Shown here: piece by piece, positions 43,210 through 54,200 of the stretch
Position numbering within the stretch: the first letter of the stretch is position 1
Layout: every line of letters starts with the position of its first letter
Origin: Siphonodentalium dalli
Taxonomy: Eukaryota; Mollusca; Scaphopoda; Gadilida; Siphonodentaliidae
NCBI GenBank assembly: GCA_032622095.1
Contig: CP136069.1
Coordinates: forward strand, 171,360,394-171,424,393
DNA length: 64,000 nt
Direction: 5' to 3'
The notes under the pieces: model-generated
Database searches by the model: none
Told to the model about the DNA's origin: nothing
Seen by the model: only the letters and a program-made list of their open reading frames with translations
Program-made: the position numbers and the translations under genes

Positions 43210-43512
43210 TCAGATTATTGCAAACGTGGTTGAATAATATTTATGTTGTTTTATTTTGCTTTGGTCCTTCACACGACAAAAAATAGTTCTGCAAATGGCC
43301 ACAACAATACTAAAATATCCAATGAAAAATGTTTTATTTATTTTCTCGTAGACATTCATGATTTCAGATAGTAGACCGAATGCAGACCCAAGTTGGTATA
43401 ATAAGCTAGATAATGCACTGTTTTTGCAAATACTTCCTGACAAACTATCTAGTGACATACAAGACAACTTGTTTTTTTTAAACCACTGGTTTACGTAATT
43501 CAAACATAACAA
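43210..43512 (-). CDS. Short ORF with hydrophobic segment, left-facing member of an inverted pair
   Basis: 100 codons on the minus strand. D-S-L-S-G-S-I-C-K-N-S-A-L-S-S then LLYQLGSAFGLLSEIMNVYEKI aligns without gaps to the plus ORF at 42,964-43,170, followed by a comparable hydrophobic stretch (F-F-I-G-Y-F-S-I-V-V-A-I-C) and a charged tail. Substitutions include both silent and replacement changes, so coding constraint is not proven. The tails of the pair converge across about 40 bp. Confidence 0.35.
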   Translation of the reverse strand: MLCLNYVNQWFKKNKLSCMSLDSLSGSICKNSALSSLLYQLGSAFGLLSEIMNVYEKINKTFFIGYFSIVVAICRTIFCRVKDQSKIKQHKYYSTTFAII

Positions 43513-43585
43513 TCATCGTGTGAGGATAAACGTGTGTTGTTATAATACCATAGCATGCATTGGTTATGAAGGATGATTTTTTCCT

Positions 43586-43985
43586 TTAACCCTTTACCCA
43601 ACAAACAGGCCAAAACCGGCCAAAGAAAGCTTCAACAGCCTAAAATATCTTCGGTCTGTCTCAATAGAACCATACAAATATGGATATCATTGGAACAGGC
43701 TCCTTGACCACATTGTGATAGTTACAGTTATGCCCTGTGCCAATGCATTCTCTTATATATGCGAGTCGACCATAGGTCGCCTCGCATATATAAGAGAATG
43801 CATTGGCCTAAAAAAAATCTTTTTTTCACACTTTTTACCATTTTTTCTTACATTCTTTAACAATTTTATAATTTTTAATGTGTTAAGCCAATGCATTCTC
43901 TTATATATGCGAGGCGACCTATGGTCGACTCGCATATATAAGAGAATGCATTGGCACAGGGCCCTTCTGTTGGGTAAAGGGTTAA
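43586..43985 (+). mobile_element. Family A TTAA MITE, copy 7
   Basis: 400 bp, complete, both TTAA ends, plus orientation. Confidence 0.88.
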
Positions 43986-44744
43986 ACTTGAAGTTAGAAA
44001 TTGAGATTGTTTGAAAATTCACGAACAGAGCGCCTTCTTAAGTTATAAAACGTGTTTGCAGTAGGAGATTGAAATGTGATGGCAGCTCCATACATAATGA
44101 ATGCAATCACGCGGGAGCAGCAAATTTTCGGCACCTGGTTTTCAGGACATTTCGGCACCTGGTCTTTCAGCACTTGATTGTTTCTGCCCAAGCACTTGGA
44201 CGTTTCGGCGCTTGAACGAAGATGTTTCGGCACATGGTTTATTTTGTGACATGATTATAGTATGCAGTCCTTACTCAACATCTTGATAGTGTTGTTGCCT
44301 TAATTTTTTCTTTTGTTGCGTGATATGTTTTCAAACAAACAAATTCACTGTTCTGAGTCAAGGGTTCCCAGAATGGACATTGAGGTTACCGAAATATGTG
44401 TTAACGCTTCCTACTCATGTACTCTGTTCGACACACCATGCTTTTTGTAGATGTGTCGAACAAAGCGTGTGTATTAATATTCAACAGTGTCCATAGTCAG
44501 GGATATTGAAAAATTACAGCCGTTTTCTTGAGCTTGGAACATTAAGGAGCGTTCCGTGTCAGTCTATTCCAGAATTAGTAAAAATAAAGGTGTTGTCGTA
44601 CGTCGGTGCGAAACATTGACAACAGTTGGAACACTGCTATGATTGTGTCAAGTTTTATATAATAGGCACGGACTCCGTATGGGGGTTCATTACATCAAAT
44701 GTGCTTACTTCAATTATCGTGAACACATTCTCATCTCTTATCGC
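43986..44744. other. No gene recognised; short GGCACNTGG repeats
   Basis: At 44,127-44,240 the motif TTTCGGCACCTGGT/TTTCAGCACTTGATT recurs about five times at 20-40 bp spacing. No coding feature. Confidence 0.4.
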
Positions 44745-44915
44745 AATGGCCATGTATCCATGGTATCGATCGGAATGGCCATGCGTCCATGGTATCGATC
44801 GGAAATTGAACCGTCCCTCAACTCAGAGCAAGCTTGAAAATCGGTCGCGATTTTCGCACATGTCGGGGTTCGAACCCGCGCCAACCTCGTGTCAAACTGC
44901 GATGACTTTCTGAAA
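44745..44915 (-). repeat. 28-bp tandem pair and tRNA-like box B remnant
   Basis: AATGGCCATGTATCCATGGT and AATGGCCATGCGTCCATGGT are tandem copies (44,746 and 44,774). On the minus strand at about 44,863-44,890 GCGGGTTCGAACCCCGAC is a good box B, but no box A is found at tRNA spacing, so this is probably a SINE fragment, not a tRNA gene. Confidence 0.45.
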
Positions 44916-46325
44916 CAAAGTCAAATTATATTGTTGATAATGCGTCTTGATTGAGCTAATGTGTGTCGTATAAGTTTGGCGACCTATCTTATCCCTACTT
45001 TCAAAATACAGGTACATAATTTGGTGGTTCACATGAGCCACGTCCGTTTAGGTTGAAGCACTGCGTTGTTACTGTTAGTGTAAACATATTTTATTGCATA
45101 ATAATATCGCAACGGGATTGAGACACAAGTTTTACAACTTACAAATGGTCTCTCTCCCCACATAATTGTATTACACAAAATGAACATAAAATATAATCAC
45201 ACACAAACATTATAATTCATATGTACAACATCTTTTCACTTATAACAATATAATGATATAATCCCGAGTTTGACAATAACGGTGGATATTTCTCTTTATG
45301 TGGGGGGGGGGGTGGTTCGTCCCGTGGGTCGGTGGCTCAGACGAGTCTTCGCATTCTATATATGTAGTGATAATACAACATGTTACATTTGAAGCGTAGG
45401 TTTGCACATCAATGTGTTTACTAAAATTTGAACCGCGATGTCGAGGTTATGTATAATTGAACGTTGTTACTGTTGTCTCGGTCATACACGTGTACATAGT
45501 TATGACATGGTGATTGATGCGTACCCACCTGGACACAAGACCCGCTTACACATTGATTTACAATCGTATAATTGTTTGTCAACCACAAAACTTAACCAGG
45601 ATATACACGCATATCTGAATATAAAATGACAGTTTATGGACCTGGTGTCTGACCATCTGACAGTCTTAATATCGCCCACTGTTGGTCTTAACATATGAGG
45701 TACGTCGTGTATAATGATACCGTTTACATTGATATAAATAATACAATATTCATCAATTAATATGCTTAACTTTTTGCTCATATAATTGACGTGGTACAGA
45801 ATAAGTTTGAATAAATCTAGTAATACAGTGTTAATGAATATTAAATTGTAATGAATGTCCCACAATGTAGTCAATGAATGTCCATAATGACGGCATGTCG
45901 ATGTCAGAAAAAAACATTACTACACACATGAAGTCACTCATGCGTCTACCTGTACAACTTTGCTAAGATGAAGACTGTCTGGATTAGCCGTGTCCAGTTT
46001 AAAGCGGTGGGATTAAACCTACCGCCAAACTGGGTATGCTGGGGCGTTTGTGGTCGTTAAGTGGCCAGCCGGTTGACAACTCTTTTCGATGAGTTGAGCA
46101 TGCAATCACACTACCCGGTTACCGGACCAAAACCAGGACGGTAGAATTGCCCTCAATTCTCGTCAATACCCAAGCCGCCACCATCAACTTAGACACGTCG
46201 TAAATCGAGACTATTCACATCTCCACCTATTGAATTGTTGAATAATTGTAAACCGCGTTGAAAAACAGTCAGATTCGTCACCTAATGTCTAGCCTCCCTA
46301 AATCACGTACTGTAAGACAGCCGGT
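44916..46325. other. No gene recognised
   Basis: A G10 run at 45,302. A 124-codon minus ORF (45500-45874) has no motif. GGTTTAAAC/GTTTAAACC-type inverted scraps lie near 46,000. Confidence 0.3.
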
Positions 46326-46827
46326 TTAAAGGTACGGTTGGCCTTGGCGGTGGGTATCCTGTGAAAATATTTCCAACCGTCAAAAACCGCCACAAACAGA
46401 AAGAACATCAAAATGTAGACAGACTTTGTCCGTATATAAATAAGAAATATCGCATAAACAGTATGTTATTCTCATATATTTAACCATTGTTATGTAAACA
46501 AAAGCATAAAAAGTTACCTTTCTGTTGTTTGTTTATATTATGATGGTAAACATAAAGAGCGTTCATTGTTGGTGAATTCCTGATATGGAACTAATAAAGA
46601 GCGTTTATGCCATTTGTGTGCGATTAGCCAGTAGCATTGTGCTGTCCTCTGTAACACAATCAGGCTCTTGCTTAGGTAAAATATAGTAGGTATTTATGAT
46701 AAAATGCTGTTTACGCGATGGTCATGGTATATATGAACGAAACTGTATGCGTTTTAATGTTTTTCTGTTTACGGTGTTTGGAAAAAATATGAATATTTTC
46801 GACAATTAAGGCCTCACGTGCCTTTAA
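46326..46827. mobile_element. Family D TTAA MITE, copy 2
   Basis: 502 bp, TTAAAGGTACGGTTGGCC to CACGTGCCTTTAA. Shares subgroup differences with copy 5 (ATTCTCATATATTTAACC, AGCGTTCA). Confidence 0.85.
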
Positions 46828-47400
46828 GGTTATAAAACGTAAAACATTATCGCAATTGTCAATTTTCGCTGCCGATAGAACGCGGTGGTCCGCACGAGGC
46901 AAGTACGATTACTAAGCTCGATGATATCGAGACACTATTGACCGTGATTAAACCAGAGACGACGAATATGTCACTTAGACCAGAGGTCCAAGTTTAAACT
47001 ATGGGTTGAGCTGTCAAACGGCGGTTTAAACCTAGAAGTTTCCGTAAACCAGGATTAAACCGGAGATAACGAACACCGTGTGTGTATTCCAGTAGTCATG
47101 ACCCGCTTCACGATAATTTCTCTGAAATGACATAATGTTCAGGATGTTAAGCCTCGATCTAAACATGGTGAATGTACGCCATTGTATGGATTATCGGTGA
47201 ATCAAAGTATGAAATTCTCATTCAGGGACCCATACATTGACATTAATGACATACTGTTCAGGATGTTCTCGCCTCAATCTAACCCCTGTGAATCTACGTC
47301 ACTATATTGGTTAAATGTATAGAATTGAAATTAAAGATGTGTGCCGAATGGTTGCTAGACAGGGGATATATATAGGCAAGTTTCCAGACGAAGTCTCTCG
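46828..47400. other. Degenerate direct repeat upstream of the hAT remnant
   Basis: ATGTTCAGGATGTTAAGCCT (47,143) and CTGTTCAGGATGTTCTCGCC (47,250) begin two related blocks of about 100 bp; no coding. Confidence 0.4.
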
Positions 47401-47459
47401 AGTTTAGATCAAAACAGAGTTTTTGTGAAGAAATTTCTGAAAACAGTGTTCTTTACAAT

Positions 47460-47807
47460 TAGGAGGAAGTGGGCAGTGAAGGAGACATTCTCCGATATTG
47501 TAGATTTTTTGAGAGACTTGGGAGATCAAGATATCGATGACCATTTTGCGTGCTGTGAGCTCACGCGCAACGTATGTTTCACCCTACTCAGTGGATGAAT
47601 ATATAACTGCAATAAGTGAATACTTGGAAGAAGGGTTGACTTCTGAGTTATTAATTGCATGCGATTTTAGTCTTCTTGTTGACGAGACTAGCGATGCAGC
47701 AGGTCGAGCCGACCTTGCTGTTCATATTCGTTTCGTCCACTCAGATACAAACGAAGTTATTGAAAAGTTTATCGGGCTGCGGCAAGTCGTGGACTTACAT
47801 TTTTTTA
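47460..47807 (+). pseudogene. hAT transposase remnant, N-terminal and catalytic block
   Basis: First frame: R-K-W-A-V-K-E-T-F-S-D-I-V then D-I-D-D-H-F. After a frameshift near 47,550: S-S-R-A-T-Y-V-S-P-Y-S-V-D-E-Y-I, F-S-L-L-V-D-E-T-S-D-A-A-G-R and L-A-V-H-I-R-F-V ... F-I-G-L. The D-E-T/S-D motif is the first acidic part of the RNase-H-like core in hAT transposases. It is cut off by the C element. Confidence 0.72.
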
Positions 47808-48176
47808 CCCTGTGCCAATGCATTCTCTTATATATGCGAGTCGACCATAGGTCGCCTCGCATATATAAGAGAATGCATTGGCCTAACAATTTTTTTATCA
47901 TTTTGTTTTAAATAAACGTTTCTTACAATTTTTAGGACATAAAATAGAAAACATCCATTACCCTGCAGGGAGCCCCACACATATATAGAAGCATATAGAA
48001 GAGTGTCGTCTGCTCATGTTTGTCTGGGGCTCTGTATGGGTGAAATTATAAAATTGTTAAAGAATACAAGAACAAATTATTAAAATTGTAAAAAATTGTT
48101 AGGCCATGCATTCTCTTATATATGCGAGGCGACCTATGGTCGACTCGCATATATAAGAGAATGCATTGGCACAGGG
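47808..48176. mobile_element. Family C: the twin-hairpin module on its own
   Basis: 369 bp with ends CCCTGTGCCAATGCATTCTC and GAGAATGCATTGGCACAGGG, flanked by TA on each side. These ends are the borders of the hairpin module inside family A, but here there is no TTAA and no CCCTTTACCC end. The spacer between hairpins is longer (about 225 bp) and carries its own AGAGCCCCAGAC/GGAGCCCCAC-type inverted motifs. Confidence 0.75.
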
Positions 48177-48446
48177 TAAACAAATGCCGACTTACGACTG
48201 GATTTGATATGGCGGGTCACATTTAACCACTGGGAATCGCCACAAAACAACAGCAGTACTACTTCCAAACTACGATATGTTGAGAGAAACCGACCCCTCT
48301 TGCTCAGGATATGGAATATTATGAAATACAGTTATGTGCGGGCCAGCATCTTTGTTGATTCACAAGTTGCAGAAGGTCAGACTCCATTAAAACGTTTGAA
48401 GGCATCGACAGCACGTTGGCTCACACACGGTCATACCACGAGCAGG
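48177..48446 (+). pseudogene. hAT transposase remnant, middle block
   Basis: I-W-N-I-M-K-Y-S-Y-V-R-A-S-I-F, Q-V-A-E-G-Q-T-P-L-K-R-L-K, then T-A-R-W-L-T-H-G-H-T-T-S-R-L at the D insertion. The T-R-W-L-like motif before the Glu-bearing helical region is typical of hAT proteins. The frame joins exactly to the next block when D and one TTAA are removed. Confidence 0.72.
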
Positions 48447-48935
48447 TTAAAGACACGGTTGGCCTTGGCGGTGGGTATCCTGTGAAAATATTTCCACCCG
48501 TCAAAAACCGCCACAAACAGAAAGAACAACAAAATGTAGATAGACTTTGTCCATATACAAATAAAAAATATCGCATTTATAAACAGTATGTTATTGTCAT
48601 ATTTTTTACCATTGTTATGTAAACAACAGCGCAAAAAGTAACTTTTCTGGTGTTTGTTTATATTATGATGGTAAACATAAAGAGCGTTCTTTGTGGGTGA
48701 ATTCCTGATATGGAACGAATAAAGAGCGTTTATGCCATTTGCGTGTGATTAACCAGCAGCATTGTGTTGTCTTCTGTAACACAATCAGGCTCTTGCTTAG
48801 GTAAAATATAGTAAATCTTTATGATAACATGCTGTTTACGCGATGGTCATGGTATATTTGAACGAAACTGTATGTTTTTCTGTTTACGGTGATTGGAACA
48901 AAGGCCTCACGTGCTAAGGCCTCACGTGCCTTTAA
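48447..48935. mobile_element. Family D TTAA MITE, copy 3 (inside the hAT remnant)
   Basis: 489 bp, TTAAAGACACGGTTGGCCTT to CTCACGTGCCTTTAA. An internal deletion near the right end, and AAGGCCTCACGTGC present twice. The hAT frame reads S-R-L-I-S-Q-Y-E across a single TTAA, so TTAA is the duplicated target. Confidence 0.88.
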
Positions 48936-49166
48936 TATCACAATATGAAGCACTGGTAGATGATATAGATACCATGATTGGTCAAGATTCTGAACCAGAA
49001 TTCTTGGTATTTGAGGTCAGTTACTTAACCCGCAGTTGATTTTTTTCCTTCTTGTGCTAGCTGAAATTCTTGATCATATAAACCGCTTTTCAAAGTTCCT
49101 TCAAAAACCAAACCTGGTTTATGGGCTTATTGCGAAGCGATTTTAGATATTGGTTTCAACCATTAA
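48936..49166 (+). pseudogene. hAT transposase remnant, block after the D insertion
   Basis: I-S-Q-Y-E-A-L-V-D-D-I-D-T-M-I-G-Q-D-S-E, then L-A-E-I-L-D-H-I-N-R-F-S-K-F-L-Q-K and L-V-Y-G-L-I-A-K-R-F before a stop, continuing V-S-T-I-N-E at the TTAA site hit by the A element. Confidence 0.65.
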
Positions 49167-50103
49167 CGAGATGCAGCATGAAGACGACATGTTTGCACAC
49201 CGAGCAATTCCGGTGCAGTTATGCCCTGTGCCAATGCATTCTCTTATATATGCGAGTCGACCATAGGTCGCCTCGCATATATAAGAGAATGCATTGGCCT
49301 AAAAAAAAATCTGTTTTTAACACTTTTTACCATTTTGTCTTATATTCTTTAACAATTTTATAATTTTTAATGTGTTAAGCCAATGCATTCTCTTATATAT
49401 GCGAGGCGACCTATGGTCGACTCGCATATATAAGATAATGCATTGGCACAGGGCCGTTCTGTTGGGTAAAGGGTTAACGAGATGCAGCATGAAGACGGCA
49501 TGTTTGCACACCGAGCAATTCCGACGCAGTTATGCCCTGTGCCAATGCATTCTCGTATATATGCGAGTCGACCATAGGTCGCCTCGCATATATAAGAGAA
49601 TGCATTGGCCTAAAAACAAATCTTTTTTTAACACTTTTTACCATTTTTTCTTATATTCTTTAACAATTTTATAATTTTTAATGTGTTAAGCCAATGCATT
49701 CTTTTATATATGCGAGGCGACCTAGCTATGGTCGAATCGCATATATAAGAGAATGCATTGGCACAGGGCCGTTCTGTTGGTTAAAGGGTTAACGAGATGC
49801 AGCATGAAGACGGCATGTTTGCACACCGAGCAATTCCGATGCAGTTATGCCCTGTGCCAATGCATTCTCTTATATATGCGAGTCGACCATAGGTCGCCTC
49901 GCATATATAAGAGAATGCATTGGCCTAAAAAAAAATCTTTTTTTAACACTTTTTACCATTTTTTCTTATATTCTTTAACAATTTAATAATTTTTAATGTG
50001 TCAAGCCAATGCATTCTCTTATATATGCGAGGCGACCTATGGTCGACTCGCATATATAAGAGAATGCATTGGCACAGGGCCGTTCTGTTGGGTAAAGGGT
50101 TAA
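49163..50103 (+). repeat. Chimeric tandem array: hAT flank plus truncated A MITE, three 311-315-bp units
   Basis: Units start with TTAACGAGATGCAGCATGAA at 49,163, 49,474 and 49,789, and the flank recurs at 50,100. Each unit is 46-50 bp of hAT sequence, then an A element that lacks its left 190 bp (it begins at CAGTTATGCCCTGTGCC) but keeps both hairpins and the right end TGTTGGGTAAAGGGTTAA. All three units share the same odd junction (CAATTCCGRTGCAGTTATG), so the unit formed once and then multiplied. Confidence 0.88.
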
Positions 50104-50823
50104 CGAGATGCAGCATGAAGACGGCATGTTTGCACACCGAGCAATTCCTATGCTTGAGCTATCACAGGATAGAATCGAGAGATCGTCGACTTCGCCATTC
50201 CAACCTGATTGGACCAGAAGACGATCTTCAGGAGATAATAGAGACATTTAATACTGATGTAAAGTCTCCGTTTATCGAGTCTCTTCAGTCAGAGCTGAAC
50301 AGACAGTGCTTGGAGCCTTTGATATGTTCAATGTGTCACAATCTGCTTTAACATTGTCGGAGATGTCGGATAAGTTAAAATGATTCTTCTCGATTATATG
50401 ACACGCAACAGACGTCTACCTTTGGAGGCAGCACTACAGTTTTTTTTAACAAATCGTCACCGATACAGACCATCCTGACAACTTCGAAGTTTTGAAAGGC
50501 AACAATTTTATTTTTAAACTGAGATTTTTCGCAGATGAATTTGCAAATGCTGTTGGTTTTAATTGAAAGGGAGCATAATAAAGAAATATCATTTTTTGGT
50601 GGGCTACAAGAAGTTGAACGCAAACGATGTTGATAAATACAAAGATGAGCATCCGATGAAACCATCAGAGGTGTGTATTGAAATGTTCAGTGGAAGAGAT
50701 CAGCATGCTGAGATAATGCAACTCTTTAAACTGTCACTTCTTATTCTGCCGACAACTGCCAATGTTGAGCGCAATTCACCACATGTGTACAGACAGTACG
50801 CTAATATATATCCAGAACTTTAA
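50100..50823 (+). pseudogene. hAT transposase remnant, C-terminal block
   Basis: F-N-T-D-V-K-S-P-F-I-E-S-L-Q-S-E-L and, after stops and frameshifts, L-F-K-L-S-L-L-I-L-P-T-T-A-N-V-E-R-N-S. The last resembles the hAT dimerisation region (usual form LPxSxAxxERxFS). The ORF ends at 50,823. Confidence 0.72.
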
Positions 50824-52375
50824 TTTTGTTATTCATTTTCGTGTTTTCTCTTTTATTATTCGCTGAAATTAAGTTCGGTCGCACATGTGACCATGTCACG
50901 CCATATACACAACGGGTAATATAATTAAAGTTAATTAGAGCTACTTCAATTCAATATAATTTTCCAAATGATTGTTGACCAGATATTACAATTAAGGTAT
51001 TATAGATGACGCCCGAAGAACAAAGCAGTGCATTACATTGAGTTTAAACTCGTCGCACATTAACCATCCCTTGTATTCAAGACCTTATAATTTTTGGCTA
51101 GCGACAATTCGTACAGGCAGCAATGTTGTTTTGAAATTTTGTGCTGTGTTTAATTTAACAGGAGAGGGAGTCTGACACTGTACATGTTTTATACACTTAA
51201 GTGTCACTATTTATCATCAGTATAGTGATATGGCTGTCCAAATCTGGTACGAATTTAGCGCAAAAAGGAAGTATTTTCGATCCGCCCAAATTCACGCTAC
51301 CGATATGCACAAACTAATCATGGTACTACCAGCTATATAATCTGTTACACCATGACTACACAAACAAATTACTGGAGTTTGTTCTGATATACATGGGTTT
51401 TACCCGTGTATGTTCTGTTTCACAGGCATTTTACGAGAGTAAAGTGGGGTACACCATGCCTTTACTTGGAATTCACATGGTTATGTCCTTTTTACATGGA
51501 CTTGACATGGCTTTATCATAGTATATTATTGTCTACCTGATTTTAACATATATTACCAGAATAGACCCTTGTAAACCATGGTTTACGTGGCTTTTACCAG
51601 AGTGTTTATTGTATAAGGGATACTTATGTAGATCGTACATTTTCTGATGTAAGTCGTATCTTGTGAAACCGTATCCTGGATAAGTTAAGATTCTCTCGAC
51701 CATTCGAAAACTTCGGCAAATCCGGGTTTAAGAGCTATCTTTTCGAAAGAGATCTCCAAGACTTAAAATGCAGTTTAAAATTCAAATTATGCAGTAAATA
51801 GCGTGGGCAATATTTTTATATTGGTGTGTATTCATGTTGAATGCACATCATGATGAAGCCCGTGAGCACATTTGAGAGGATAAAAGGCTCTAAAATATAT
51901 TATTATTGATTGTTCATTCGACTTTTGTCCACATTCATTGATTATATGCAGGTTTGTATTAAAACCGTAACAATACAACCAAAACGGTCTTGATAGATAT
52001 CACCTTGCAGAGGGTTCTTGAAGTTCCAAGTATAGGGTTGTTTGTTTTTGTAAGAGCCCATGCAGTGGATAGTGTTGCTGGTATCAGTTTAAACCAGTTG
52101 ATTGTGGTGCCTGTTGTTCAGATCACAATTGGAACTATAGTTGTGTTCAAACCCCACATTCTGCTTAGTTCTACATGTAGGTCAACATATGTGGTCACCT
52201 TCTCGGTTTCATGTTGTATAACATGGTAAGCACTGCATGGGGATTGCTATATATATAACAGCAGACACGCTCCATCGTCTAGGTTTTTAACGATTATGTC
52301 TGGTTTGTTACACGATATATATGAGGTATCTATGAACATGCGTATCCGACAGGCTCGTGATGTTGCTCTTAGTAG
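50824..52375. other. No gene recognised
   Basis: ATACATGGGTTTTACCCGTG (51,391) and related CATGG-TTTTAC motifs recur to 51,600. No coding signal. Confidence 0.35.
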
Positions 52376-52867
52376 TTAAAGGTACGGTTGGCCTTGGCGG
52401 TGGGTATCCTGTGAAAATATTTCCACCCGTCAAAAACCGCCACAAACAGAAAGAACAACAAAATGTAGATAGACTTTGTCCATATACAAATAAAAAATAT
52501 CGCATAAACAGTATGTTATTGTCATATTTTTGACCATTGTTATGTAAACAACAGCGCAAAAAGTAACTTTTCTGGTGTTTGTTTATATTATGATGGTAAA
52601 CATAAAGAGCGTTCTTTGTGGGTGAATTCCTGATATGGAACGAATAAAGAGCGTTTATGCCATTTGCGTGTGATTAGCCAGCAGCATTGTGTTGTCTTCT
52701 GTAACACAATCAGGCTCTTGCTTAGGTAAAATATAGTAAATATTTATGATAACATGCTGTTTACGCGATGGTCATGGTATATTTGAACGAAACTGTATGT
52801 TTTTCTGTTTACGGTGATTGGAACAAATATGAATATTTTCGACAACTAAGGCCTCACGTGCCTTTAA
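52376..52867. mobile_element. Family D TTAA MITE, copy 4
   Basis: 492 bp, intact ends; shares AACAACAGCGCAAAAAGTAA with copy 3, so these two form a subgroup. Confidence 0.85.
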
Positions 52868-53400
52868 AGGTGTTGGACGGTGTTCACACAACGCCTTAAT
52901 AGACCAGTGGATAGTACTATACTTAGCTTGAGTAGCCTCAACCGTTAAATTTGTTGTGTGTTTTCACACGCGTCCACGTTGTTTCCATAATTGATTCGAG
53001 CTTGTCTCCGGAGTTTATGAACGCCACGACCCTGGATAAATTAGCGGAAAGTGAAGCTTCGAACTCAGTCATTTAGTGTGAGATGCTGTCACGACGGGGA
53101 CGAAGTCTTCCATATGACAGCTGTGATGTCAGATCATGTGACAATGACGAGTGTCATTATTCAATTGCCGCAGATTATAGTTGGTAATAAATGTTTTAGG
53201 AATATATTGACGAAGCAGAAACCACAGATTCCTTGTCCGTGTGTAAAGTTAAGACAAAGAGGTATCTTCTATTCATCAACCCTGTGCTGTGTGGGGAATG
53301 TTCCTACTCAGGATAAGTGAGAAAGCTGTTGCAAACACTCAGATGTACTCAAACTGCACAGTTTGTGGATTCAAAACACAACCTCCATTGATGCATGGAC
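52868..53400. other. No gene recognised
   Basis: Short overlapping plus ORFs (53051-53477) without motif. Confidence 0.3.
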
Positions 53401-54120
53401 ATGTTAGGCTTACATATACCATCGCTCGAAAATCAGTACATTATGGGCTTATATTAGGCATTGTTTTAGGTTCATAATCGGCTTAGAATCGCCTCGTTTT
53501 GAGTTCATAACGAACTGCAAATGCAGCCTGTTCTCGTGAAAACAAGTGCATAGTGGGCTTATTTTAATGAGCGAAATAAGCATTACTTAACTACATGCAC
53601 TATACGCCCTATAGGGAACTTTAAAAACAGCCCTACATGTATATGGGACAATTTCCATCCGAAATAAGCCAATATTGGCATTTTGTGATCTAACGTTTTT
53701 CATCGACACGACTCACCAGATTCACGCTCTTTATAATGTATCTTCACTGTGGCCCACGCCATTCAACAGAATAACGGGTATAAGCGCACTATTTGCTTAT
53801 TTCAGAATCAAATAAGTACATGATGAGCTATGTGAATATGTATGAATATAGTTGAACGAATGTATGTTGGACAAATAGTATTTTAGTGTCACTATCGACG
53901 CATAATTACTTGTTATAAGATCATTATCAGCGGAAAATAACATGAATAAAAAAACTCACGACTTACCAGATGTACACTATTAAAACTGTGTTTTCACTGT
54001 GGCCCGCGCCATAAAACGGAATAACCGATATATGCCCACTATGGGCTTGTTTCAGAATCAAATAATCCAATATGAACATATGCGAATAAATCAGGTCGAT
54101 TATGAACCTATTTGACCGAG
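53400..54120 (+). repeat. Dispersed repeat G, two copies
   Basis: CACTGTGGCCCACGCCATTC..GAATAACGGGTATAAG at 53,747 and CACTGTGGCCCGCGCCATAA..GAATAACCGATATATGCC at 53,996, each followed by CAGAATCAAATAA and AATATGAAC motifs. Confidence 0.65.
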
Positions 54121-54200
54121 GATCGTTGACCAACACGCTGGATTTACAGATCCCGCTTATGATAAACCACTGTTCACGTTGTTCGAACATGTCTTCCTTA

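Larger units (their letters stand above)
47400..50823 (+). mobile_element. Decayed hAT-like transposon hosting C, D and A elements
   Basis: One transposase-like reading path spread over four blocks (47,460-47,807; 48,177-48,446; 48,936-49,166; 50,100-50,823), interrupted by a C MITE, a D MITE and an A-derived tandem array. The catalytic-core motif D-E-T-S-D-A-A-G-R, the TRWL-like A-R-W-L-T-H-G and the C-terminal dimerisation-like block place it with hAT transposases (the ZBED/ZNF862-like kind). Its terminal repeats were not identified. Confidence 0.72.

Noticed and set aside
44853-44910. tRNA gene
   Set aside because: A good box B on the minus strand, but no box A or acceptor stem at the right distance; more likely a SINE piece.
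49163-50103. Regularly spaced repeats that might suggest a CRISPR array
   Set aside because: Units are about 311 bp, contain MITE hairpins, have no short unique spacers and sit in a eukaryotic sequence.
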